Of a stretch of DNA of 64,000 nucleotides, positions 44,341-52,911 are shown in pieces. The stretch comes from Paenibacillus sp. 1781tsa1 (GTDB taxonomy: Bacteria > Bacillota > Bacilli > Paenibacillales > Paenibacillaceae), in NCBI RefSeq assembly GCF_024159265.1, contig NZ_JAMYWY010000001.1:3472001-3536000 (forward strand). The letters are read 5' to 3'. A program made the position numbers and the translations under genes. The stretch's first letter is position 1. Every line of letters begins with the position of its first letter. The notes below the pieces were generated by a model. It worked only from the letters and a program-made list of their open reading frames with translations, was not told where the DNA came from and ran no database searches.

Positions 44341-45162
44341 ATGTTGTTCAAAATCAGTGCGTTTTCCAAGCTGAGTAGGGTCTCATTAAAAACACTGCGT
44401 TATTATGACCAGATTGGCATACTTAAGCCGAGAAAGGTAGATCACGATACGGGTTACCGTTACTATTCCGCAGATCAGCTTCTCGAGCTCAACCGAATCT
44501 TCATTTATAAAGAATTGGGGTTTACGTTGCCACAAATCACACAGCTGTTACAGGAACATATTACATTGGAGAATATCCAAGGCATGTTTAAGCTAAAAAG
44601 AAGCGAAATTCAGCAGATTATCGATACGGAACAAGCCAAACTCGTCAGAATCGAGGAACGCATGCAACTTATAGAGGAAGAGGGGCACGTCGAAACTGGG
44701 CAAGAAATCCGAATCAAAGAGGAAGGTGCTCGGCAGTTCCTTTTTCAGACAGGGTGCGGGAGGGAAGAGGAGATCCCGAGTTTATTTCGTCAGTTTGACC
44801 AGTCAGTAACCAAAGAAATGCGCCAAATGATCGACGGACCTCAGGTTGTTTTGTGGAAAGAAATCGCAGGACAAGAGGAAGAGTTCGAGTTTGAAATAGG
44901 TTACTTCTTAACCTGTGAGCTGCGATCACCTCCCGACCAATTTCAACTGCGGACTCTTCCTGCTGAGCCCATGATGGCCACCATAGCTTATCGTTCTAAT
45001 GCAGCCTTTGCCTGTAATGCCTGTGTTCATCTAGCTACATGGATTGAGAAGAATAACTATCAGATCAAGGAGAACGAAGCTGGTAGGGAACTTTATTTAC
45101 CTTTATCCCAAGAAAAAGATGCACAATTCATAGAAATACAAATTCCAATACTAAATAGATAA
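44341..45162 (+). CDS. MerR-family multidrug-sensing regulator (BmrR/BltR-like)
   Basis: A 273-residue activator. N-terminal MerR domain (1 to about 70: FSKLSRVSLKTLRYYDQIGIL, then DTGYRYYSADQL), a dimerisation coiled coil (about 75-118), and a C-terminal GyrI-like drug-binding domain (about 120-273), as in BmrR. It should bind the TTTCCC/GGGAAA dyad before its own gene and, on drug binding, switch on itself and the MFS gene 25 bp downstream. Confidence 0.88.
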   Translation: MLFKISAFSKLSRVSLKTLRYYDQIGILKPRKVDHDTGYRYYSADQLLELNRIFIYKELGFTLPQITQLLQEHITLENIQGMFKLKRSEIQQIIDTEQAKLVRIEERMQLIEEEGHVETGQEIRIKEEGARQFLFQTGCGREEEIPSLFRQFDQSVTKEMRQMIDGPQVVLWKEIAGQEEEFEFEIGYFLTCELRSPPDQFQLRTLPAEPMMATIAYRSNAAFACNACVHLATWIEKNNYQIKENEAGRELYLPLSQEKDAQFIEIQIPILNR

Positions 45163-45186
45163 CTGAAAAAGACGGAGTGAAGTAAA

Positions 45187-46359
45187 GTGAAAAATAAATG
45201 GATCATCTATGTCCTCGCATTGGCTGTTTTTCTGATTGGAACTATTGAATACATTATTACGGGAGTCATTGAAATGATCGCCGCAGACTTAAGCGTATCT
45301 AGTTCCGAAGTGGGTTTACTGGTAACTGTGTTTGCTCTCGCAGCGGCCATTATCGCCCCGATTCTCATTGCAATTACCATAAATATGGATCGCAAGAAAT
45401 TACTCTTGTCCACCCTCATTGTGTTTATAGCCAGCAACGGACTTATGCTTTTAAACCTTTCTTACGAAACTTTACTATGGGTTCGAATTATTCAAGGGGC
45501 GAGCGGAGGGATCGCTACGGTTATAGCTATGGCCGTATCCACACGACTCGTTGAAAAAGAGAAAAGGGGCAATGCCATCGGCATCATTTTGATGGGGCTA
45601 AGCAGTTCGCTAGTGCTCGGTGTCCCATTGGGCACATTTTTTAGTGAAATGTTTGGATGGAGAGTTCTATTTATATTCATCGGATTGTTAAGTGTTTTTC
45701 CATTACTTATTATCTACAAAAAGGTTCCGGCAATCAAAGAGGAAGAAAAGATCACCCTCAGAATGCAGCTCTCCATTTTAAAAAATCCACTCATTCTGAC
45801 TGCCTTGCTTATTACATTATTGTATATAGGCGGCTATTCGACACTGTTCACGTATATTACGCCTTTCTTGCAAGCTACATCCGCTCTTACCATGACCGAG
45901 ATAAGTGGTGTTCTGTTTCTTGCGGGAATTTGCAGCTTTGTCGGATCAAAAGTGGGCGGACAACTGGCAGATGCAAAGGGATCAAAGTTTACAATTTGTC
46001 TAGGCCTTCTGTTACAAGGGGTGACTCTTCTTTTGTTCGCTCTAGCTGGAGTTAATCTTATGATGTTAATCTTGGTTTTAATGATTTTTATGCTAGCGAC
46101 GTGGAGCATATCTCCGGCCCAGCAACTATATCTGGTTACACTGGCACCTCGTAATCCTGACATTGCCCTTAGCGTAAATACGTCGTTTATCCAATTTGGT
46201 TTTGCACTGGGATCTGGATTAGGTGGGCTTGTGATCAGTCGTACATCTGTCATGTATTTGAATTGGTTGGGTTTTGCCGCTGTAAGCATTGCTTTACTTC
46301 TTGCCATCTTACTATTTAAGAAATCGAGAAGCAGGACGGGAACGACAGATCCAGTGTAA
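45187..46359 (+). CDS. MFS efflux transporter (DHA1, AraJ/YdhP-like)
   Basis: A 390-residue, 12-helix drug or sugar exporter. The helix 1-2 region (FLIGTIEYIITGVIEMIAADL) and motif C in helix 5 (GLSSSLVLGVPLGTFFSEMFGWR) are typical of the DHA1 group near AraJ, YdhP and Blt. It starts with GTG after GGAGTGA and follows the MerR regulator on the same transcript, a pairing like bltR/blt. Expected role is multidrug efflux induced by its substrates. Confidence 0.87.
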   Translation: MKNKWIIYVLALAVFLIGTIEYIITGVIEMIAADLSVSSSEVGLLVTVFALAAAIIAPILIAITINMDRKKLLLSTLIVFIASNGLMLLNLSYETLLWVRIIQGASGGIATVIAMAVSTRLVEKEKRGNAIGIILMGLSSSLVLGVPLGTFFSEMFGWRVLFIFIGLLSVFPLLIIYKKVPAIKEEEKITLRMQLSILKNPLILTALLITLLYIGGYSTLFTYITPFLQATSALTMTEISGVLFLAGICSFVGSKVGGQLADAKGSKFTICLGLLLQGVTLLLFALAGVNLMMLILVLMIFMLATWSISPAQQLYLVTLAPRNPDIALSVNTSFIQFGFALGSGLGGLVISRTSVMYLNWLGFAAVSIALLLAILLFKKSRSRTGTTDPV

Positions 46360-46398
46360 TTTTTTTGAGTTGCATTTGTCGGTTATTTCTAAAATAAA

Positions 46399-46441
46399 AA
46401 AAAAGATCTCTTCAGCATTCACTGCACAAGAGATCTTTTTG
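46399..46441. terminator. Bidirectional terminator
   Basis: AAAAGATCTCTT pairs with AAGAGATCTTTT around a 15-nt loop; A-tract before and T-tract after. Confidence 0.85.
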
Positions 46442-46524
46442 GTGTATGACAAAGTTATAATGAGAATCGCATTACATCATCATGGCAGAATAGAGCATAA
46501 ATCCATCAACAATTGTTATGTTGT

Positions 46525-46779
46525 CTACTGTCCACCTGTATTCGAAGCCCAGACAGGATACCAGCCCAAGGCCGGATTTTCATTGTTGTACAGCACGAGA
46601 TTGCCGTCAGTTTGCATGATGAGCACATTGCCTCTAAGATTGGCTGGCACATTGTCTGCTCCGTACCATGCCTTAGCCCACGCCAGGTTATCCGATGTCC
46701 AATAAGGTGTGTTTTGCGGATCTGATATGACCAACTTCCCGCTGAAATAATTAATCTGGAGTTTATGTATTCTTGTGTC
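46525..46779 (-). pseudogene. Remnant of a bulb-type mannose-binding lectin domain
   Basis: On the minus strand an open stretch with no ATG or acceptable ribosome site encodes the last third of a B-lectin domain: YFSGKLVISDPQNTPYW, then the motif QTDGNLVLYNN (QxDxNxVxY) and the ending WASNTGG. It is cut off by a stop codon at 46780-46782. Intact members have three such repeats. This is most likely the leftover of a longer lectin or bacteriocin gene; expression from an internal TTG (46734) is possible but unlikely. Confidence 0.6.
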
Positions 46780-46832
46780 TTATTTCTTTAATGGATAAAT
46801 TTTCAATAAAGCTACGATCTGCAATATTCTTT

Positions 46833-46852
46833 TCTGGACTGATCAGTTCAGA
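46833..46852. promoter_or_regulatory. Palindromic operator candidate before tetR
   Basis: TCTGGACTGATCAGTTCAGA is a 20-bp palindrome with one G-T mismatch pair, 25 bp before the TetR gene's ribosome site. It differs from the GGAA-TTCC sites after the gene, so it may belong to a second regulator or be a promoter part. Confidence 0.45.
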
Positions 46853-46876
46853 TATGTTATATTTCTGAAACGGGAG

Positions 46877-47461
46877 GTGTTACTTATCGCCAGGACAAAA
46901 GAATTTGACAAAAATCAAGCGTTACACCAAGCGATGCTGTTGTTTTGGAAAAAAGGATACGAGGCGGCCAGCATACCGGATTTACTGGATGTGATGGGCA
47001 TTAGTCGATCCAGTCTTTATGATACGTTTTCCGACAAGCAAACCTTGTACAGAGTTGCCCTGGAGCATTATAAAAATGGGAGTTCCAATAAGCAGACCAT
47101 TCTTGAACAAGCATCCAACGTTAGAGATGGAATTCTTCAATTTTTTGAATATCATATTGCTTCAGCATACGATACCAGCCTACCGGGCGGATGTTTTGTA
47201 ACGAATACAGCTACAACATTGGAGTCACCAGATGAACAGATAAATGTCTTGATCCAGACTAGTTTTTCGGATTTGGAACAAGCTTTTTGTCACCTTCTGG
47301 AGAAGGGTCAACAATCGGGAGAGATAGATAAAACAACCGATATCCAAACATTGTCTTATTTATTGCTGAATTTACATCAAAGCATAAATATTATGGCCAA
47401 AACGGGTCAGAATCCGGAACGTGCCAGAAAGATGATTAGCTTAGTAATTGCAAGTATATAA
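46877..47461 (+). CDS. TetR/AcrR-family regulator (natural start codon apparently ATC)
   Basis: A one-domain-pair repressor of about 192 residues. The HTH (IPDLLDVMGISRSSLYDTF) and the long helical ligand domain with GGCFVTNTATTLES are typical of the YxaF/QacR-like group common in Bacillales. Family proteins start MARTKEFDKNQAL; here that position (46886) is ATC, nine bases after GGGAGG. The only canonical start, GTG 46877, lies inside the Shine-Dalgarno sequence. So either ATC is used, or the start is mutated. It should bind the GGAAYGAWTGTTCC sites that flank the intergenic region to the next operon. Confidence 0.82.
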   Translation: MLLIARTKEFDKNQALHQAMLLFWKKGYEAASIPDLLDVMGISRSSLYDTFSDKQTLYRVALEHYKNGSSNKQTILEQASNVRDGILQFFEYHIASAYDTSLPGGCFVTNTATTLESPDEQINVLIQTSFSDLEQAFCHLLEKGQQSGEIDKTTDIQTLSYLLLNLHQSINIMAKTGQNPERARKMISLVIASI

Positions 47462-47467
47462 TTTTTT

Positions 47468-47492
47468 TTGACAATTTCGGAATGATTGTTCC
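47468..47492 (+). promoter_or_regulatory. Promoter with TetR operator
   Basis: TTGACA (47468-47473) is followed by the palindromic GGAATGATTGTTCC (47479-47492) inside the spacer. The weak -10 (TTATTC or TATTCT, 47494-47500) gives a 20-21 bp spacer. A reversed copy of the operator is at 47567. Confidence 0.65.
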
Positions 47493-47566
47493 GTTATTCT
47501 GTTCCTCTTATTTTAAAGATGCCATTTGAAGAGTATAGGTAAGACCATAATTTTTTTAATCATTCT

Positions 47567-47580
47567 GGAACATTCATTCC
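47567..47580. promoter_or_regulatory. Second TetR operator
   Basis: GGAACATTCATTCC is the reverse complement of GGAATGAATGTTCC, one base from the site at 47479; both copies are followed by GTTATT. It lies 40 bp before the oxidoreductase start. Confidence 0.65.
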
Positions 47581-47620
47581 GTTATTGAAAGAATCCATCA
47601 TGAATAAGGAGATGCACCCA

Positions 47621-48490
47621 ATGAAGGTATCGTTTATTGGACTTGGAAATATGGGACTTCCAATGGCACAAAACCTGTTGAACGCAGGGCATGAATTAGT
47701 CATCTTTAATCGGACCGCCGAAAAAGTTGAACCCTTACTAAAACAAGGAGCACGGTATGCCAAAACACCACTTGAAGCAGCGAAAGAAAGCAATCTTGTA
47801 ATTACAATGTTATCTGATGATGCTGCTTTGAAGGAGATTGTTGAAGGACCCAATGGCGTACTGAACGGATTATCTGAAAATGGAATTCACGTATCTGCCA
47901 GTACGATCAGCGTGGATCTGGCTCGGAAATTATCCGCTATGCATGCGGAGAGACAGCAACACTTTGTGTCTGCTACCGTAATGGGGCGCCCGGATGCCGC
48001 TAAAGCAGCTACATTGCGTATTATTTTAGCTGGTCCGGAACATGCAAGACAACGAGTTCTTCCCATGTTAACAACACTAAGTCAAGAGGTATTTGAGATG
48101 GGGGATCATGGCGAAGAAGGTAACATTGTCAAAATAGGCGTTAACTTTCTAATTGCTTCCATGCTGGAAGCTTTGTCGGAAGCGCAGCTCATGGTTGAAA
48201 AGCACGGCATTAAGCCGTCCCGATATATGGATGTTGTGAATGCTCTTTTTCAATCTCCGGTATATCAGAACTATGGATCGATCATGACCGAACAGCGCTT
48301 TGAACCAGCCGGTTTTAAAATGAAGCTCGGGTTAAAGGATGTTGCCTTGGCTATCGAAGCAGCAAAGTCCGTACAAGCTCCTTTACCTTTAGGCCAACTT
48401 ATCCATCAACACCTCTCTGAAGGAATTTTCCATGGTTATGGTGATTTGGATTGGACGGCTTTAATCCGTTGTCTTGAGCATTCCTCTTAA
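47621..48490 (+). CDS. NAD(P)-binding 6-phosphogluconate/3-hydroxyisobutyrate dehydrogenase-family reductase
   Basis: A 289-residue beta-hydroxyacid dehydrogenase or imine-reductase-like enzyme. The N-terminal Rossmann site is FIGLGNMGLPMAQNLLNAGH, the substrate loop VSATVMGRPDAAK stands where 3-hydroxyisobutyrate dehydrogenases have GGxxGA, and the catalytic-Lys region reads GEEGNIVKIGVNFLIASM with Asn conserved. The altered substrate loop speaks against a standard hydroxyisobutyrate enzyme. ATG 47621 has AAGGAG nine bases before. First gene of an operon under the TetR-type regulator. Confidence 0.82.
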   Translation: MKVSFIGLGNMGLPMAQNLLNAGHELVIFNRTAEKVEPLLKQGARYAKTPLEAAKESNLVITMLSDDAALKEIVEGPNGVLNGLSENGIHVSASTISVDLARKLSAMHAERQQHFVSATVMGRPDAAKAATLRIILAGPEHARQRVLPMLTTLSQEVFEMGDHGEEGNIVKIGVNFLIASMLEALSEAQLMVEKHGIKPSRYMDVVNALFQSPVYQNYGSIMTEQRFEPAGFKMKLGLKDVALAIEAAKSVQAPLPLGQLIHQHLSEGIFHGYGDLDWTALIRCLEHSS

Positions 48491-48519
48491 GGAAAGAAAA
48501 ATATAAGGAGAGATTAATT

Positions 48520-49572
48520 ATGGAAATAGGAGTTACTTCATTCGTAGAAACAAAGCCTGATACTGAGACAGGAGTAGTCATGAGTCACGCTCAGCGATTG
48601 CGAGAAGTCGTTGAAGAAATCGTCCTAGCAGATCAGGTAGGACTTGACGTGTTTGGCATAGGTGAGCATCATCGTGATGATTATGCAGCATCTTCACCAG
48701 CAATGGTGTTGTCCGCTGCGGCGCCCCTCACAAAACGAATTCGATTGACAAGTGCTGTGACGGTCCTTTCTTCAGCAGATCCTGTCCGTGTGTTTCAGGA
48801 TTTTGCCACACTTGACGGTCTCTCCAATGGACGTGCCGAGATTATAGCGGGCCGAGGTTCCTTCATTGAATCCTTTCCGCTGTTTGGTTATAACCTGCAT
48901 GACTACGAGGATTTATTCAATGAAAACATTGAACTGCTTCTGAAATTACGGGAATCGGAGAAAGTAACATGGAGTGGAGGTCATCGATCAGCGATACATA
49001 ATTTGGGGGTGTACCCGCGTCCTGTTCAGGATTCTATACCTGTATGGATCGGTAGCGGAGGTACCCAGGAGTCTGCCATACGTGCTGGAATTCTAGGTCT
49101 GCCACTAGTTTTGGCAATTATCGGTGGAAATCCAACGAAATTTGCGCCGCTTGTACAAATGTATAAAAAAGCGGCAGCTCATGCGGGTCATGATGTATCA
49201 CAGCTTCGAGTAGGTTCACATTCTATCGGATTTGTTGCAGAAGATACGGAAAAGGCCGCAGAACTCTTTTTCCCGTCCACTCAGTACGGCATGAATAAAC
49301 TCGGCAAAGAGCGAGGGTGGGCATATTATGATCGTTCCAGCTATGATGCTGCCCGCCGTTCTGATGGTGCGTTGTATGTAGGTGATCCGGAGACAGTTGC
49401 TCAAAAAATTATTCATCTGCGCAAACATGTAGGAATTACACGTTTCATGATGTATGTCCCTTTAAGCACGATGCCACATGAGTTGGTAATGCGGGCTATT
49501 GAATTGCTCGGTACAGAGGTTGCACCGCGAGTACGAGAGGAAATTTCCAAATGGGAAGCTGAAATGAGATAA
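48520..49572 (+). CDS. LLM-class flavin-dependent oxidoreductase
   Basis: A 350-residue luciferase-like monooxygenase with a TIM barrel that uses reduced FMN or F420; the sequence resembles FMN-type members of Firmicutes. Characteristic segments are GLDVFGIGEHHRDDYAASSP, the RAEIIAGRG strand and GGTQESAIRAG. AAGGAGAG precedes the ATG. It lies between a dehydrogenase and an alpha/beta hydrolase in the TetR-controlled operon, which suggests breakdown of a xenobiotic or reactive compound. Confidence 0.85.
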   Translation: MEIGVTSFVETKPDTETGVVMSHAQRLREVVEEIVLADQVGLDVFGIGEHHRDDYAASSPAMVLSAAAPLTKRIRLTSAVTVLSSADPVRVFQDFATLDGLSNGRAEIIAGRGSFIESFPLFGYNLHDYEDLFNENIELLLKLRESEKVTWSGGHRSAIHNLGVYPRPVQDSIPVWIGSGGTQESAIRAGILGLPLVLAIIGGNPTKFAPLVQMYKKAAAHAGHDVSQLRVGSHSIGFVAEDTEKAAELFFPSTQYGMNKLGKERGWAYYDRSSYDAARRSDGALYVGDPETVAQKIIHLRKHVGITRFMMYVPLSTMPHELVMRAIELLGTEVAPRVREEISKWEAEMR

Positions 49573-49635
49573 GAATGAACTGAAATAACGTACACGATCA
49601 AATTCATTATCATTATTATATTTGGAGGAATTATC

Positions 49636-50589
49636 ATGAGTATTGAGACACGGATATTACCAGAACTAAGAGAGGTATATTCACAATTTCCAGGGTTTGA
49701 ATTGGAGAAAAATCTAGAGTGGAGCAGAAGTTTAGTAGCGGCTACCTCTGTGAAGAGCTCAGAGCATGTTACCACAACCAGTCGGCAAATTCCGAGGGAA
49801 GGAGGCGAGATGCTGGTCAAAATATATGAGCCAGCCGAACGAACGAATGATTTACTACCAGCCATGTTATGGATTCACGGGGGCGGATACGTGTTAGGAC
49901 ATCCAGATATGGACGACAAATTGTGCGAACGTTTTGTTCAGACAGCAGGATGTATTGTCGTATCAGTCGATTATAGGCTCGCTCCCGAGCATCCTTATCC
50001 TGCAGCGATTGAAGATTGTTATGCTGGATTGGTATGGATGACGGTGGAGGCAGCAACGCTTGGCATTGATGTGAATCGGGTTGCCATTGCCGGTGCAAGC
50101 GGTGGTGGCGGGCTGACAGCAGCACTGGCGCTGATGGCACGTGATAAAGGAGGTCCGTCGATTATCTTTCAAATGCCATTGTACCCGATGTTAGATAATC
50201 GTAACATCACGCCATCTAGTCATGAGATTATAGAAGAGGATTCAATCTGGAACCGAACGGACAACGTGGCTGCTTGGAATATGTACCTTGGTGAGGGGAA
50301 CGATGGCAGTGGGAGTTCTTCTTACGCAGTACCTTCGAGAACAGAGAACTTGGCCGGATTGCCGCCAGCCTATACTTGTGTAGGTCAGCTCGATCTGTTT
50401 CGGGACGAGACGATGGACTATGTGGCACGATTAGCACAAGCAGGTGTGGATGTTGAATTTCACCTCTATCCAGGTTGCTTCCATCTTTTCGAAATTTTTG
50501 CTCCGGAAACAGAAGTGAGTCAGCGTGCTGTTAAGGGTTATATGGATGCAATGGCTCGTGCACTTCATCCCAGTAGCACCCTTGAATAA
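49636..50589 (+). CDS. Alpha/beta hydrolase, hormone-sensitive lipase family
   Basis: A 317-residue esterase. The oxyanion motif HGGGYVLGHPD, the nucleophile elbow GASGGG (Ser near residue 155), an acidic residue in the QLDLFRDE segment and the catalytic His in YPGCFHLFE are all in place. No signal peptide. GGAGG precedes the ATG. Last gene of the TetR operon; a terminator follows. Confidence 0.88.
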   Translation: MSIETRILPELREVYSQFPGFELEKNLEWSRSLVAATSVKSSEHVTTTSRQIPREGGEMLVKIYEPAERTNDLLPAMLWIHGGGYVLGHPDMDDKLCERFVQTAGCIVVSVDYRLAPEHPYPAAIEDCYAGLVWMTVEAATLGIDVNRVAIAGASGGGGLTAALALMARDKGGPSIIFQMPLYPMLDNRNITPSSHEIIEEDSIWNRTDNVAAWNMYLGEGNDGSGSSSYAVPSRTENLAGLPPAYTCVGQLDLFRDETMDYVARLAQAGVDVEFHLYPGCFHLFEIFAPETEVSQRAVKGYMDAMARALHPSSTLE

Positions 50590-50650
50590 GGATTAATGCG
50601 ACAGACCCTTTGTACTTCAAGAAAATTGATAATAGTAAACTTTATCTCCT

Positions 50651-50681
50651 AAGAAGTCACTAATGTAGTGACTTCTTTTTG
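50651..50681 (+). terminator. Terminator of the TetR-controlled operon
   Basis: AAGAAGTCACTA pairs perfectly with TAGTGACTTCTT around ATG; then a T-run. The stem resembles the repeated AGTCGCTA hairpins but has different bases. Confidence 0.88.
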
Positions 50682-50847
50682 AATAGAGACGCTTGTTCAA
50701 TTTCGAGCTCGGAACCTATACTATAGAAAGTTACTCTGACAAGACGATTGAGTTATGGAGCAGGTTGAGCATATACAGAGTTGGATGATCAGTGAATCAA
50801 GTAGGTTAAGTTCCTTGATATCAAATTAAATGAGAGCGGAGATTATT

Positions 50848-51808
50848 ATGCGAAAATACATAATCGGAATTGACTTGGGTGGAACCAATATTAAGTCCTC
50901 CATTTTCACCCTGGAGTTTCAAAAAATTCACGAAAGAAGCAACCCTACGGAGGCGGCAAAAGGGCCGTTCCATGTATTAAACCGAATGGTAGACATTATT
51001 CAAGAAATGCTGACTTATGAGGGAATCCAGCCAGCTTCTATTCTGTGCATGGGTATGGGCATTCCTGGATTATTAGATCCGGAGCAGGGACTATCCATAT
51101 TTTCACCTAATTTTCCAGGCTGGGATAACATTCATGTCGTGAACTATATGAAAAATCATTTTGAATTTCCTGTTTACATCGACAATGATGTTCGGGTAAA
51201 TCTGTATGGTGAATGGCAGTTTGGCGCAGGCACCGACTATAAAAACCTGATATTGATAACGTTAGGCACTGGTCTGGGGTCTGGTATTGTCAATGAGGGA
51301 AAAGTTCTCTACGGTACTACATCAAGTGCAGGCGAGATCGGACATATGAATATGTACCGGGAGGGTCGGCCTTGTCGTTGTGGAAGTTCGGGCTGTCTGG
51401 GGAGATACGTGTCTGCGGTAGGAATCGTCAAAACCTTTACAGACAAGCTTGAGGAAGGCCGATCAAGTATGATTCTGGAATGGGTCGGAGAGGATTGGAC
51501 GACAATCACTGCCCGTATAATCTCGGAAGCATACGACCTTGGAGATTCACTTGCTATTGAAGTTATGCATGAGACCGGAAAGATTCTCTGATTTGGTCGT
51601 AATCAATCTGTTTAATCCGGAAGTGATTATTATCGGTGGAGGAATGTCGGCAGCCGGTGATCGATTGCTGAATACAGTGCGTGACACTATTGAGAAACAT
51701 GCGTTAAGGCTCTCATCCCGTGCATGTTAAATAGTGCAAGCGAAATTAGGTGGGCAAGCAGGAATGATCGGCGCGGCTGCATATGCCAAAAACAAGATAT
51801 CATTATAA
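50848..51808 (+). pseudogene. ROK-family sugar kinase/regulator, decayed
   Basis: ROK kinases phosphorylate glucose and related sugars. The N-terminus is intact: ATP site IGIDLGGTNIK, catalytic Asp in YIDNDVRVN, second phosphate loop LGTGLGSGI and the zinc motif CRCGSSGCLGRY, where the usual Glu after GCL is Gly. The frame then ends at TGA 51589-51591; the following LFNPEVIIIGGGMS segment is in another frame, with about 8 bases lost by comparison with the family. That frame carries a second lesion, TAA at 51728-51730, before the normal end QAGMIGAAAYA at 51808. Two lesions argue for true decay. Confidence 0.78.
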
Positions 51809-51936
51809 AGTATCACAATATGATAATAGATCAATTATGCTTGAGAATATGTCATTGCATTATACAGGCTAAAACCTTAACTTAAAATGACATCAGAGAA
51901 CGCTAACAAACTCGTTGACGTATACCAATTGGATGG

Positions 51937-52776
51937 CTAAGTTATGTGTAAATGCCCATTGGACAGAGCGAGAGAGTGAGATTTATCTCTCCATTCTGTT
52001 ATGTCAGCCGGGCTCTTCATGTCGTTTATGAATCGCTTAGGTGATACACCCGTCATTTGTTTGAATTGCCTGCAAAAATGCTCGACATTACGATACCCGC
52101 ACCTGTCGGCGATCTCTGCAACCGTATATTGATGATGTCTGAGATACTCTTTAGCTAACCGAATTCGGCTATGAATTACATCATCCATACACGACACCCC
52201 AAAGGAGTTCTTATACACAAACTGTAAGTACCCCGGACTAATATTCATGGTTTTGGCCATGGCAACAACTGTCCATGGGTGACTCGGATTATTGTGAATC
52301 TCTGTTCGAAGCTTCATCAGTGGATAATGCTGCGGGCCAATATTCTCTTGAACGCAAGACTCCAACAGCTTGTTGAACAGCGTTCGAAGTAAGTAATCTA
52401 TCGTTGATTCTCGGTAGTTTTTCTGGAAAGAATGCTCAGCAACAAGCAATTGAAACAGCTTGTGACAAAATTCAGGATCATCTAATGGAAATGGTACGCC
52501 CTTTGGTAGGGAAGTTTCGGTTACATACATCTCATCACTTTCAAAACGAATCCAATCGTTCACATATTGCTCCGTACAAGAGCGGTAATATATTTTCTGA
52601 TGAGGTGGATATAGAACGGCACAATGAGGTGGATACTCTATCAGTTTCCCGCCCACCCAGAACTGTGCCGGAGTCTGCGTAACAACTAACAGCCAGCAAT
52701 CATGACCTTCAGGAATATCAAACAGAAACGGATTGCGATGGGTAGCATCATATTCAACGTAAAAAATAGTATTCAT
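51937..52776 (-). CDS. AraC-family transcriptional regulator
   Basis: A 279-residue activator with an N-terminal cupin-like sugar-binding domain (about 5-130) and a C-terminal double HTH (about 165-265: VVAMAKTMNISPGYLQFVYK, then IADRCGYRNVEHFCRQFKQMTGVSPKRF). AAGGTGA precedes the ATG. Divergent from the GH43 gene 135 bp away, so it probably activates it in response to a sugar. Confidence 0.87.
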   Translation of the reverse strand: MNTIFYVEYDATHRNPFLFDIPEGHDCWLLVVTQTPAQFWVGGKLIEYPPHCAVLYPPHQKIYYRSCTEQYVNDWIRFESDEMYVTETSLPKGVPFPLDDPEFCHKLFQLLVAEHSFQKNYRESTIDYLLRTLFNKLLESCVQENIGPQHYPLMKLRTEIHNNPSHPWTVVAMAKTMNISPGYLQFVYKNSFGVSCMDDVIHSRIRLAKEYLRHHQYTVAEIADRCGYRNVEHFCRQFKQMTGVSPKRFINDMKSPADITEWRDKSHSLALSNGHLHIT

Positions 52777-52911
52777 TGATCTTCACCTTTACCATGCAGG
52801 TTATGGAATAAATAGAGACACTTATGAAACATTGTAGTTGTTTCCTATTATACGAAAGTTATCGTCAGTGTAATAGATCGTCTATAACTTTAAATAAGGA
52901 GTGTGCGTTGA

